41,124 nt of DNA, taken from positions 1 to 41,124 of the forward strand of contig JAFRIV010000016.1 in NCBI GenBank assembly GCA_017432615.1. The letters are read 5' to 3'. Made by a program: the position numbers and the translations under genes. The stretch comes from Oscillospiraceae bacterium (GTDB lineage: Bacteria > Bacillota > Clostridia > Oscillospirales > Oscillospiraceae). Of the stretch, positions 33,372 to 40,819 are shown piece after piece (position 1 is the stretch's first letter; every line of letters starts with the position of its first letter). The notes beneath the pieces are model-generated. The model did not search any database, was not told the origin of the DNA, and saw only the letters and a program-made list of their open reading frames with translations.

Positions 33372-33950
33372 TCAAAGGCCGACGGCCTGCTTCATCGCAT
33401 GAATGTAATTGATGTTCGGGAGCCCTTCCAGGCCCAGCTTGCGGACCACACTCATGACCAGTGCCGGATCGATATGCTCTACGCAGACCGTGCGGTTGGG
33501 AACGCCGTTGAACTCCGTCTCTGCCACTTCCACGATGGTTTCATCAATATTGGTGATATGGCGGACCTTCTTGACATCCACCACGCACAGATCCTTCTGT
33601 GCGCTGCACAGTTCCACAAAGGCGGCATACTCATAGGCATCCTGCAGATCTGCCGGCACATCCACCTTGAAGTAGTTTTTGAACAGATCGGTTACGGCCG
33701 CCTTATCCAGCGGGAAGGTCAGCTTCATCGTGGGATACCACTGCTCCAGCTTGTCTTCATTCACATTGACAGGAGACTTGATGTCCATCAGATCGTCACG
33801 GATCTTGCAGTTTTCGTTGCTGTTGCGGGAAAGGATATACTTCTCTCCGCTCTTTTTTTCGGAAGGATTCATTGCCATGATCTTCTCATCGGCACCGTTA
33901 AAGTTGTCGCCGAATGTGCGCCATTCCCAGCGCGGAATAATGTTCCCCAT
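33372..33950 (-). CDS. Protein of unknown function, possibly CYTH-like
   Basis: 192 residues from ATG 33950 (AGGAGG at a normal distance; frames reaching 34103 would cover the promoter). No signal peptide or membrane segment. IIPRWEWRTFG at the start, KYILSRNSNENCKIRDDLMD in the middle, and a late VEVAETEFNG ... VCVEHIDPALV ... INYIHAMKQ recall CYTH/triphosphate-tunnel proteins, which alternate charged strands and act on tripolyphosphate-like substrates. The canonical ExExK is not present, so this is tentative. Its place directly before an exopolyphosphatase-like gene supports a polyphosphate connection. It is the first gene after a near-perfect promoter. Confidence 0.6.
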   Translation of the reverse strand: MGNIIPRWEWRTFGDNFNGADEKIMAMNPSEKKSGEKYILSRNSNENCKIRDDLMDIKSPVNVNEDKLEQWYPTMKLTFPLDKAAVTDLFKNYFKVDVPADLQDAYEYAAFVELCSAQKDLCVVDVKKVRHITNIDETIVEVAETEFNGVPNRTVCVEHIDPALVMSVVRKLGLEGLPNINYIHAMKQAVGL

Positions 33951-34026
33951 TCTTTTTTCCTCCTGTATATTTTTTATGAGCATGCTATCTTCCGCCCGCG
34001 GGCGAAATCGTTGTAAACCTGTGCAT

Positions 34027-34055
34027 ATTATAAAAATCCGCCGGTCTGATGTCAA
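34027..34055 (-). promoter_or_regulatory. Consensus sigma-A promoter of the CYTH-like/ppx/tct operon
   Basis: On the - strand: TTGACA (34050-34055), 17 bp, TATAAT (34027-34032). Both boxes match the consensus exactly. The leader contains a short CGCCCGCGGGCG palindrome (33993-34004). Confidence 0.85.
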
Positions 34056-34133
34056 GAAAAAATATGCACTTTGCCGTATAAAAAGTTGCCGGAGGCCGGG
34101 CATTTCCCACTGCCGCAGAAATAAATTTTCCGC

Positions 34134-34196
34134 GGGCGGTACGGAAGACCGCCCGTGAAGGCTGATGAAAAGGGCTGCCCGCTTCCCGGCAGCCCT
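34134..34196. terminator. Two hairpins ending the DUF362 transcript
   Basis: On the - strand AGGGCTGCC/GGCAGCCCT (34171-34196) is followed by TTTTC, a rho-independent terminator 41 bases after the DUF362 stop. A second hairpin, GGGCGGT/ACCGCCC (34134-34154), lies just beyond. Confidence 0.75.
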
Positions 34197-34237
34197 TTGA
34201 AAAATGCGGATTCTTTTTTAGCGGAAAACAGGCAGGA

Positions 34238-35275
34238 TCATCCGCGCCTGTTGCGGCCCCAGAACGTGTTGTAACGATCCGGCTTCCACCCCGGTGCGAT
34301 ATCTTTTACAGCTTCTGCCGGTGAGATCACGGCATCATTGTTGTCGATATCGATCAGCTTGTAGCGGTCATTGCCCATCCCCAGTTCTTTCATATAGCTG
34401 AGCTGCCGCAGGCCGTGACGCGTCTCCACCCGTTTGATCAGCGCCTTGCCGCCGTTGCCCGGCAGCGCATAGATCAGGTCTATGCAGGCATTGTCCACCG
34501 CAAGAATATCCAGAGATGCCAGGATGCCTACATCCGGTGTGACAACAGGCTCTGCCTCGGCTCCTGCGCAGTCGCAGTCGACCGACATGTTGCGCATTGT
34601 GTTGATAAAGCAGACGTGGGGAGCAAAATGATCTACCGTGGCTTTGGTGCTCTCCGAAATACGCTCCATCAGTTCTTCCTCAGCAATGCTCCACATTCCC
34701 TCGTTGGGATGGGAATGGATCTCCTTCTTGCCGATGCGCCCGTCTGCGCAGCCGATCCCGATGTTCTTGTTGGATCCGCCGAAGCCTCCCATCGTGTGCC
34801 CTTTAAAATGCGTCAGCACCAGAAGAGAATCATACTCCGGCAGTGTCTTGCCCACGTGCATCTCCGTAAACCATTTGCCGCCCTTGACAGGCAGCGTCGT
34901 CACGCCCTCGGCATCGGTGATATCCACCGGGCAGAAAGTCCAGCCGTTGATCTCCAGCGTTTTGCGGTGCTCCTCGGTGGTATAGCGGCTGCCTTCGTAG
35001 TAGGTGTTTGTTTCCACGATGGTGGCATCCGGCAGCCGGGAGGCAACAAGCTCTTTCACCCACGGACGCGGCAGGATATTCGGGCCTTCCGCCTCTCCGG
35101 TATGCAGCTTGATGGCCACCTTTCCGCACAGCACGGACGCGACCCTGTCATAGATCTTCTTCAGTCCTTCTTCTGAGAGATCGCGGGTAAAATATACTAC
35201 GGAACCCTCACCGGTGCGCTCTTCAAAGGGGATATACCGGTTGCCGCCTTTTCCGGGAACAGGTCTGTTTTCCAT
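34238..35275 (-). CDS. DUF362 domain protein
   Basis: 345 residues from ATG 35275 (AGGAGGAG upstream). [60 protein letters not shown] and [15 protein letters not shown] are the conserved blocks of DUF362, a family often accompanied by ferredoxin domains; this member has no additional cysteine cluster of the CxxCxxCxxxC kind. The enzymatic function is not established. It is a single-gene unit with its own promoter and terminator, diverging from the dehydrogenase-like gene at 35432. Confidence 0.82.
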   Translation of the reverse strand: MENRPVPGKGGNRYIPFEERTGEGSVVYFTRDLSEEGLKKIYDRVASVLCGKVAIKLHTGEAEGPNILPRPWVKELVASRLPDATIVETNTYYEGSRYTTEEHRKTLEINGWTFCPVDITDAEGVTTLPVKGGKWFTEMHVGKTLPEYDSLLVLTHFKGHTMGGFGGSNKNIGIGCADGRIGKKEIHSHPNEGMWSIAEEELMERISESTKATVDHFAPHVCFINTMRNMSVDCDCAGAEAEPVVTPDVGILASLDILAVDNACIDLIYALPGNGGKALIKRVETRHGLRQLSYMKELGMGNDRYKLIDIDNNDAVISPAEAVKDIAPGWKPDRYNTFWGRNRRG

Positions 35276-35329
35276 ATTTCTCCTCCTTATCTGGCAAAAA
35301 CATACCAATGTCTGTTTTTTGATGTCCGT

Positions 35330-35358
35330 ATTATATCATACGCCCGAGGGGAATACAA
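35330..35358 (-). promoter_or_regulatory. Promoter of the DUF362 gene
   Basis: - strand TTGTAT (35353-35358), 17 bp, TATAAT (35330-35335), 54 bases before the ATG. Confidence 0.7.
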
Positions 35359-35369
35359 GTTATTACCGC

Positions 35370-35398
35370 TTGACTTTGTCCGGGAAAAGGATTATGAT
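35370..35398 (+). promoter_or_regulatory. Promoter of the dehydrogenase-like gene
   Basis: TTGACT (35370-35375), 17 bp, TATGAT (35393-35398), 33 bases before ATG 35432. It is back-to-back with the DUF362 promoter. Confidence 0.7.
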
Positions 35399-35431
35399 AT
35401 TTTTATATCAAATTTAAGGAGGTCCTTCATA

Positions 35432-36454
35432 ATGGACAAAATTAAAGTTGTACAGTACGGCTGCGGTAAGATGAGCAAATATACCCTGCGGTATCTCTAT
35501 GAAAAAGGTGCACAGATCGTCGGTGCCATCGGCCACGCCCCTTCCCTCGGCCAGGATGTGGGCGACTGGGCAGACCTTGGCGTAAAAACGGGCATCATCA
35601 TCTCGGACGATGCGGAAAAAGTGCTGGATGAATGCGATGCCGACATCGCCATCATCACCACCCGCAGTTTTATTGCAGATATTTATGACGCCATCGAACA
35701 GTGTGTATCCCGCGGGATCAGCGTGATCACCACCTGCGAAGAAGCCATCTATCCCTGGACGACTTCCGCTGCAATGATCAATCGTCTTGATGCCATTGCA
35801 AAAGCCAACAACTGCACGATCGTCGGCAGCGGAATGCAGGATATCTTCTGGATCAACATCGTCGGCCTTGTTGCCGCCGGCTGCCACAAGATCACCAAGA
35901 TCAAGGGGGCTTACAGCTACAACGTGGATGAATACGGCCTGGCACTGGCAAAAGCCCACGGCTGCGACCTGACCCCGGCAGAGTTTGAGGAGCAGATCGC
36001 GCATCCGTCCGATTTCGAACCCTCTTACGCCTGGAATGCCGCAGAAGCCATCTGCAACAAGCTCGGCCTTACCATTAAGAATATCACGCAGAAGCATGTG
36101 CCCTATGTCATCGATCATGACATCTACAGCTCCACCCTCGGAAAAGAGATCAAAGCGGGCAACTGCATCGGTATGTCTGCCGTTGTTACCATTGAAACCA
36201 TGCAGGGCATTGAAGTGGAAGAAGAGACCATCGGCAAAGTATACGGCCCGGATGACGGGGATATGTGTGACTGGTGGATCACCGGCGAGCCCAACACGGA
36301 ATTCCATGTGGTCAAGCCCGCTACCGTGGAACACACCTGCGCCACCATTGTCAACCGGATTCCTTCCGTTCTCTGTGCCCCTGCCGGTTATGTGACGGCC
36401 GATCAGCTGGATCCCAACGAGTATCTCACCTATCCGATGGAGTTTTACTGCTGA
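35432..36454 (+). CDS. NAD(P)-dependent amino-acid dehydrogenase-like protein (DapB-like/2,4-diaminopentanoate dehydrogenase family)
   Basis: 340 residues, cytoplasmic. [20 protein letters not shown] is a Rossmann dinucleotide-binding start (G-x-G-x-M), followed by [12 protein letters not shown] and [11 protein letters not shown], a pattern shared with dihydrodipicolinate-reductase-like dehydrogenases, including the 2,4-diaminopentanoate dehydrogenase of clostridial ornithine fermentation. [19 protein letters not shown] and the C-terminal [20 protein letters not shown] are also family-like. The other ornithine-degradation genes (ornithine aminomutase etc.) are not in the window, so the substrate is open. 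A perfect AAGGAGG precedes the ATG. Confidence 0.78.
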   Translation: MDKIKVVQYGCGKMSKYTLRYLYEKGAQIVGAIGHAPSLGQDVGDWADLGVKTGIIISDDAEKVLDECDADIAIITTRSFIADIYDAIEQCVSRGISVITTCEEAIYPWTTSAAMINRLDAIAKANNCTIVGSGMQDIFWINIVGLVAAGCHKITKIKGAYSYNVDEYGLALAKAHGCDLTPAEFEEQIAHPSDFEPSYAWNAAEAICNKLGLTIKNITQKHVPYVIDHDIYSSTLGKEIKAGNCIGMSAVVTIETMQGIEVEEETIGKVYGPDDGDMCDWWITGEPNTEFHVVKPATVEHTCATIVNRIPSVLCAPAGYVTADQLDPNEYLTYPMEFYC

Positions 36455-36483
36455 TCCTCTTGCCTGCCGGCGGAAAAGATCTC

Positions 36484-37071
36484 ATGGACAAAGTACTCCT
36501 TGTGGACTGCTGTCTGCGCGGAGAGCAGTCGCGCACCGCAAAGCTTCTGGAAGCCTTTGCGGAAGCCCTCCCCTCTTCCGTGGAAACGGAAACCCTGGTC
36601 CTTGAAGAGGAAAACCTTGCCTGCCTGACCGGCGCTTATCTGGCGCAGCGCCAGCGCCTGCTGGCGGAAGGCTCCCTGGATCATCCGCGGTTCCGGTATG
36701 CCCGTCAGTTTGCCGAAGCGGACGTTGTCTGCATTGCCGCGCCTTTCTGGGACCTGAGCTTTCCTGCGCTGCTGAAAGTCTATATTGAACAAATAAGTGT
36801 TGACGGCATTACTTTCGGCAGCCGCCACGGTGGGCTGGAAGGTCTGTGCCGCGGGAGAGCGCTTGTCTTCCTCACGACGCGGGGCGGCGTTTACACCGGC
36901 GATCCGATGGAAATGGGCAGCCGCTACCTCGACGCTCTGCATTCTTTCTTCGGTTTTGCCCGCTATGACTGTATTGCCGCTGACGGTATGGATATGAGCC
37001 GCTATGATACGCAGGCAGTTCTGGAAGAGGCCAAAGAAAAAGTCCGCATTCTGGTACGGCAGCTGTTTTGA
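36484..37071 (+). CDS. Flavodoxin-fold NAD(P)H oxidoreductase (azoreductase-like)
   Basis: 195 residues. LLVDCCLRGEQSRTAKLLEA is the FMN-phosphate loop of the NQO1/AzoR-like flavodoxin fold, IAAPFWDLSFPALLKVYIEQ the second flavin loop, and LTTRGGVYTG the third. It reduces quinones or azo compounds with NAD(P)H. It starts 29 bases after the dehydrogenase-like gene with a weak GGCGGAAAAG site and is probably co-transcribed with it. A terminator follows. Confidence 0.82.
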   Translation: MDKVLLVDCCLRGEQSRTAKLLEAFAEALPSSVETETLVLEEENLACLTGAYLAQRQRLLAEGSLDHPRFRYARQFAEADVVCIAAPFWDLSFPALLKVYIEQISVDGITFGSRHGGLEGLCRGRALVFLTTRGGVYTGDPMEMGSRYLDALHSFFGFARYDCIAADGMDMSRYDTQAVLEEAKEKVRILVRQLF

Positions 37072-37092
37072 CCTGCCTCCCTTATTTAGCCG

Positions 37093-37126
37093 AACGGCAG
37101 CTCCCGCAAAGGAGGGCTGCCGTTTT
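37093..37126 (+). terminator. Rho-independent terminator
   Basis: AACGGCAGC (37093-37101) pairs with GCTGCCGTT (37116-37124), with a further CUCC/GGAG-type extension and a T-rich tail. It ends the dehydrogenase/oxidoreductase transcript. Confidence 0.85.
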
Positions 37127-37151
37127 TCTGTCTTTTTCTGTGCAAAAAATC

Positions 37152-37180
37152 TTGCATCCGCTGCGTGATACGCGTATAAT
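37152..37180 (+). promoter_or_regulatory. guaA promoter
   Basis: TTGCAT (37152-37157), 17 bp, TATAAT (37175-37180). The leader to the ATG is only ~30 bases, leaving no room for a purine riboswitch. Confidence 0.75.
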
Positions 37181-37215
37181 AACCGCGAAATTTTGATTGA
37201 TACGGAGGCATAACC

Positions 37216-38196
37216 ATGGCAAACAATCTGAGACCGGAATCGATGCAGCGCATCACCACAGGCGATCTGGCAGAGGCTTTTATTTCCGAACAGATCACCG
37301 CCCTTCAGCAGCAGATCGGCGACAAAAAGGTTCTTCTTGCTCTTTCAGGCGGTGTAGACTCTTCTGTTGTGGCAGCCCTTCTCATCAAGGCAATCGGCAG
37401 CCAGCTGACTTGCGTGCATGTCAACCACGGCCTGCTGCGCAAAGGGGAAAGCGAGCAGGTGATTGAAGTGTTCAAAAACCAGCTCGGTGCAAACCTTATC
37501 TACATCGATGCCACCGATCGTTTTCTGGATAAGCTCGCCGGCGTCAGCGATCCGGAAAAGAAGCGCAAGATCATCGGGAAGGAATTCATTGATGTTTTCG
37601 CCGAAGAAGCCAAAAAACTGGACGGGATCGAATTCCTCGCTCAGGGCACCATCTATCCCGACATTCTGGAAAGCGACGGGATCAAGGCGCACCACAACGT
37701 CGGCGGCCTGCCGGAGGATCTCCGCTTTGAACTGGTGGAACCGGTAAAATTCCTCTATAAGGACGAAGTGCGTGTAGTCGGCCTGGCCCTCGGTCTGCCC
37801 GAGAGCATGGTATATCGCCAGCCCTTCCCCGGCCCCGGACTCGGCGTGCGCTGCGTCGGCGCTATCACGCGCGACCGGCTGGAAGCCGTACGGGAAAGCG
37901 ATGCGATCCTGCGGGAAGAGTTTGCTCTCGCCGGGCTGCAGGGCAAAGTCTGGCAGTACTTCACGGTGGTGCCTCCGTTTACCTCCACCGGCATCAAAGA
38001 CGGCAAACGCACGGATGACTGGATGGTCATTCTGCGCGCCGTGAACAGTGTGGATGCCACTTCCGCCACCGTGGAAGAGATCCCGTATTCCCTGCTTTAT
38101 AAGATCCGTGACAGGATCCTTGCCGAAGTGAAGGGTGTAAACCGCGTGCTGTATGATCTCAGCCCGAAGCCCATCGCCACGATCGAGTACGAATAA
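37216..38196 (+). CDS. guaA: GMP synthase ATP-pyrophosphatase subunit (no glutaminase domain)
   Basis: 326 residues. LLALSGGVDSSVVAALLIKA (~40-59) is the N-type ATP-PPase loop; VHVNHGLLRKGE, LAQGTIYPDILES and RQPFPGPGLGVRCVGAI are GuaA core motifs, and the C-terminal dimerisation domain ends SPKPIATIEYE. It amidates XMP to GMP. The ~190-residue class-I glutamine amidotransferase domain present in the common bacterial enzyme is absent, so ammonia must come free or from a separate glutaminase subunit not in this window. Start supported by CGGAGG. It has its own promoter and terminator. Confidence 0.92.
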   Translation: MANNLRPESMQRITTGDLAEAFISEQITALQQQIGDKKVLLALSGGVDSSVVAALLIKAIGSQLTCVHVNHGLLRKGESEQVIEVFKNQLGANLIYIDATDRFLDKLAGVSDPEKKRKIIGKEFIDVFAEEAKKLDGIEFLAQGTIYPDILESDGIKAHHNVGGLPEDLRFELVEPVKFLYKDEVRVVGLALGLPESMVYRQPFPGPGLGVRCVGAITRDRLEAVRESDAILREEFALAGLQGKVWQYFTVVPPFTSTGIKDGKRTDDWMVILRAVNSVDATSATVEEIPYSLLYKIRDRILAEVKGVNRVLYDLSPKPIATIEYE

Positions 38197-38354
38197 GGAA
38201 AAAGTGATTCTTCGAGACCGCGAGGCCTTGAAAATACTGGCTTTTTGAGCTTCCACTACTCCGATTGATAGCAAATTGATAGCACAAGAACCCGAGATTT
38301 GTTGAGAGCAAATCCAAGGGTTTGCGAGTGTGCTGTTTCCCATTATCATAAACC
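38197..38354. other. Repeat-rich scar after guaA, candidate integration-site region
   Basis: The 10-base direct repeat ATTGATAGCA occurs at 38264-38273 and 38275-38284, followed by small overlapping inverted repeats such as GATTTG/CAAATC and CAAATCC/GGGTTTG. No gene is visible. The 3' end of guaA is a known chromosomal insertion site for integrative elements in Bacillota, and direct repeats next to gene debris fit an excised or decayed element. Confidence 0.4.
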
Positions 38355-38400
38355 AAAGAGGTCAACCTGACTTTTGCAAGTCGGGTTGACCTCTTTCTTT
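38355..38400. terminator. Strong hairpin terminator behind guaA
   Basis: A 19-base arm starting AAAGAGGTCAACC (38355-38373) pairs with 38378-38396 with one mismatch and a 4-base loop, followed on the + strand by CTTTTTT. Confidence 0.88.
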
Positions 38401-38417
38401 TTTGCCTTTGAATGTCC

Positions 38418-38666
38418 TTATCCTTTTTTAAGTTCTTCGATCAGCGCATCGGACAGAGCTTGCGAGGGTACTTTGGCCCACCGCCCGGCTTTATCCAACT
38501 CCGGGTACTTGTAGCGCCAGCGGTCGTATTCCTCTTTGCTGATCTCCCCGCGCTCCAGCTTGGACGCTAGCTTCCTCCAGGAACGAAACATATCAAATAG
38601 TTGAAGATAAGTAGATCCTTTTGACTTATCCAGCCGCAGGCAAACTTCGCCGTCGATCTCTCCGGC
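38418..38666 (-). pseudogene. Unidentified gene tail joined to truncated mnmA
   Basis: In the same frame as mnmA, directly after its TAA (38667-38669), an open frame of 82 residues runs to TAA 38418-38420. It includes LQLFDMFRSWRKLASKLERG, EEYDRWRYKYPELDKAG and WAKVPSQALSDALIEELKKG. An internal ATG (38591) would give 57 residues but has no clear ribosome binding site. It does not resemble MnmA; the style recalls C-terminal tails of mobile-element proteins, though I cannot name the family. Confidence 0.45.
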
Positions 38667-39137
38667 TTACCGAACATAGCTTTGATCCTTGCTCCCGTCC
38701 ACCGCTTTGCGGAGCTGCCAGCGCCCGGTACTCCGATCCTGCGCGATCCGGGCGTAATGGCCGGTCACGAGGCAGTCAAAGCCTTTTTCCAGAGCCAGCG
38801 AAAGCAGCAGATCGAATTTCAGGCAGCGATTGCAGACGATGCAGGGATTTGGCGTCCGTCCGGTTTCATACTCCCGGATAAAGTTTTGAATGACTGTTTT
38901 TTCAAACTCTTTGGTACAGCAGAGAGGCTCAAACGGGATGCCCAGCTGCCAGCATACATAAGCGGCATCATCCTCATCCGCGTCGCTGCAGCAGCTTTTC
39001 TGTGACGCACGCTCCATTCCCGGCGCTCGGAACAGCCGCATGGTGACGCCTGTGCAGTCATAGCCCGCCTGCTTCATCAGAAGCGCGGCGACCGAACTGT
39101 CCACCCCGCCGCTCATAGCGATCAAGGCTCGCTTCAC
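38667..39137 (-). pseudogene. mnmA: tRNA-specific 2-thiouridylase MnmA, 3'-truncated
   Basis: 156 residues of a normally ~360-residue protein. Present: MSGGVDSSVAALLMKQAGYD (PP-loop), GVTMRLF, PNPCIVCNRCLKFDLL with the first catalytic-type cysteine, VTGHYARI and KDQSYV. Normal MnmA continues from this point (DQSYVLY...) into the region with the second catalytic cysteine and two C-terminal domains; here SYV is followed by Arg and TAA. The enzyme, which thiolates U34 of Glu/Gln/Lys tRNAs, cannot be active. Its start overlaps the AGCS stop by 4 bases (ATGA-type), so it is co-translated with the transporter. Confidence 0.82.
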
Positions 39138-40525
39138 GTCTCTTCGATCCGTGCCTTGTCATAGGCGGCAAAGAAATCCTTTGTGTCTTTCACGACCACG
39201 CTGCCGAACAGGATCAGTGAGAAGAGGTTCGGGATCGCCATGAGGCCGTTGCACACATCTGCCGCGTCCCACAGCAGCTGCACGCTGATTAGGGCACCGA
39301 GAGCGCAAATCACCATGTGCAGCACGCGATAGATCTTCACCTTGTGTACGCCGAACAGGAAGGCGAAGGCAGACTCGCCGTAGGTATACCAGCCCAGCAC
39401 CGTGGACAGGCAGAACAGGATCAGCGACACGACGAGGACGATCTGCCCCAGCCCGCCCAGATTTTGCTGGAAAGCTGTGGAGGCCAGCACCGTGCCGTCC
39501 GTGACGCCGCTGTTCCACACGCCGCTGACCATGATGATAAGAGCGGTAAAGGTGCAGATCACAAAGGTGTCAAAAAAGACCTCAATAATGCCGTAGAGTG
39601 CCTGCTTGACCGGCACATCCACCTTGGCGGTCGCATGCACCATGGCCGAGGAGCCTGTGCCCGCTTCGTTGGAAAAGACGCCGCGCTGGACGCCGCGACG
39701 GATCGCGACACCCATGGTCGCACCGGCCACGCCGCCGATCACCGCGTCGCCGGTGAAAGCGGACTTGACGATGAACCACAGCGCCTGCGGAATGAGCGCG
39801 ATGTTCATGATGAGGATCACAAGTCCGAAGCCCAGATAAATGATCGCCATGATGGGCGTGAGATAGGTGGTCACGTCAGAAATCTTTTTTACGCCGCCGA
39901 AGATGACCAGCCCGTCAATGCCCAGGATTAGGACCGCAATGACCCAGGGGATCGCGGTGCCGCCGCCTGCGAGGCCGCTGACCGCGCTGCCGATCGTATT
40001 GACCTGCAGCGCACCGCAGGAGATGAAGGAGACAAAGACCGTGAAGACCGCGAAGGCGCCACCCAGGATCCTGGCGATTGTCTTCTGCTTCATGCCCTGT
40101 GTCAGGATGTACATGACGCCGCCGCGGAAGTTGCCCTCCTCGTCCTGTACACGATAATGCATGGCCAGGGCGATCTCCGCAAATTTAGTGGCCATACCGC
40201 CCAGCGCGGCGATCCACATCCAGAAGATCGCGCCGGGTCCGCCTACGGCGATCGCATAGGCCACACCGACGATGTTGCCGTTTCCCACACAGGAGGACAG
40301 GGCTGTAGCGAGCGCTTTGTAGGAGCGGATCTGCCCGATACCATCGTCGGACTTCTTCTCCACGTTCCATACGACTTCCCGGAATGCGGTTCCGAAGCGG
40401 GTAAACTGAATTCCGCGGAGGCGGATGGTAAAGTAGAGCCCAACGCCGAAAAAGACGACCAGCATAATGGGACCGAACAGAAATGTACCCAATTCTCCGA
40501 GGATTTTTCCAATGACAGCTTCCAT
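39134..40525 (-). CDS. AGCS-family amino acid:cation symporter (alanine/glycine type)
   Basis: 463 residues, ten to eleven membrane helices. Family motifs: FGPIMLVVFFGVGLYFTIRL, LATALSSCVGNGNIVGVAYA, GPGAIFWMWIAALGGMATKF, and GVQRGVFSNEAGTGSSAMVH. Normally imports alanine or glycine with Na+ or H+; related small amino acids are possible. AAAGGAG precedes ATG 40525. It is preceded by a terminator hairpin and a cysteine-rich leader ORF, which points to attenuation control, and is followed by overlapping mnmA'. Confidence 0.92.
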   Translation of the reverse strand: MEAVIGKILGELGTFLFGPIMLVVFFGVGLYFTIRLRGIQFTRFGTAFREVVWNVEKKSDDGIGQIRSYKALATALSSCVGNGNIVGVAYAIAVGGPGAIFWMWIAALGGMATKFAEIALAMHYRVQDEEGNFRGGVMYILTQGMKQKTIARILGGAFAVFTVFVSFISCGALQVNTIGSAVSGLAGGGTAIPWVIAVLILGIDGLVIFGGVKKISDVTTYLTPIMAIIYLGFGLVILIMNIALIPQALWFIVKSAFTGDAVIGGVAGATMGVAIRRGVQRGVFSNEAGTGSSAMVHATAKVDVPVKQALYGIIEVFFDTFVICTFTALIIMVSGVWNSGVTDGTVLASTAFQQNLGGLGQIVLVVSLILFCLSTVLGWYTYGESAFAFLFGVHKVKIYRVLHMVICALGALISVQLLWDAADVCNGLMAIPNLFSLILFGSVVVKDTKDFFAAYDKARIEET

Positions 40526-40542
40526 TTTCTTTTCTCCTTTGC

Positions 40543-40582
40543 AAAAAAAGTACCGGGGAACTCATATCGCGAGTTCCCCGGT
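40543..40582 (-). terminator. Terminator/attenuator hairpin upstream of the AGCS gene
   Basis: Arms 40552-40563 (ACCGGGGAACTC) and 40571-40582 (GAGTTCCCCGGT) pair perfectly, loop 7. On the - strand it is followed by ACTTTTTTTGC. It lies between the leader ORF and the AGCS ribosome binding site. A TTTT on the other side makes it potentially bidirectional. Confidence 0.85.
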
Positions 40583-40611
40583 TTTTGCGTCTCTGCCCAT
40601 AAAGGCACGGC

Positions 40612-40725
40612 TCAGACATCGACGCAGGAAAGCGTGAACTCGAGAAAATGGGCGCAGTTACACATACACATGTCTGCAGACATGCGCAGCACAGAAGCGA
40701 AGTATTTCTCGAATACAGCTTTCAT
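40612..40725 (-). CDS. Cysteine-rich 37-residue leader ORF
   Basis: AAGGAGGA is 4-5 bases before ATG 40725, one of the strongest ribosome binding sites in the window. The product begins MKAVFEKYFASVLRMSADMC and contains Cys at 20, 22, 24 and 34 (codons TGT-ATG-TGT-AAC-TGC, later TGC), ending TLSCVDV. No signal peptide or known domain. It sits between a TTGACA/TATAAA promoter and a terminator that precedes the AGCS gene, the layout of an attenuation leader peptide; cysteine-codon stalling is the natural guess. It could alternatively be an independent small protein. Confidence 0.6.
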   Translation of the reverse strand: MKAVFEKYFASVLRMSADMCMCNCAHFLEFTLSCVDV

Positions 40726-40737
40726 GGCTCCTCCTTT

Positions 40738-40762
40738 TTAACCTATTGACTTAATAGGTTAA
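40738..40762. promoter_or_regulatory. Perfect palindromic operator (10-5-10)
   Basis: TTAACCTATT (40738-40747), GACTT, AATAGGTTAA (40753-40762). It covers the -35 of the rightward promoter and the start region of the leftward one, so one bound dimer could control both. The size and AT-rich character fit an Rrf2/CymR- or LysR-type site; the regulator is not in the window. Confidence 0.65.
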
Positions 40763-40774
40763 TTTGTTTATACT
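40746..40774 (+). promoter_or_regulatory. Promoter of the thiS-like gene
   Basis: TTGACT (40746-40751), 17 bp, TATACT (40769-40774). The -35 lies in the palindrome. Confidence 0.7.
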
Positions 40775-40795
40775 GCATTTGTTCTCCTTTGTCAA
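40767..40795 (-). promoter_or_regulatory. Promoter of the leader ORF/AGCS/mnmA' transcript
   Basis: - strand TTGACA (40790-40795), 17 bp, TATAAA (40767-40772). Its -10 coincides with the -10 of the opposing promoter, so the two should be mutually exclusive. Confidence 0.72.
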
Positions 40796-40819
40796 GAGGG
40801 AAAGAGAGGATTTGAGACT

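Noticed and set aside
37181-37215. Purine riboswitch before guaA
   Set aside because: The promoter leaves a leader of only about 30 bases, too short for an aptamer.
38197-38354. tRNA gene or CRISPR repeats behind guaA
   Set aside because: The repeats are only two copies of 10 bases and no cloverleaf can be drawn.
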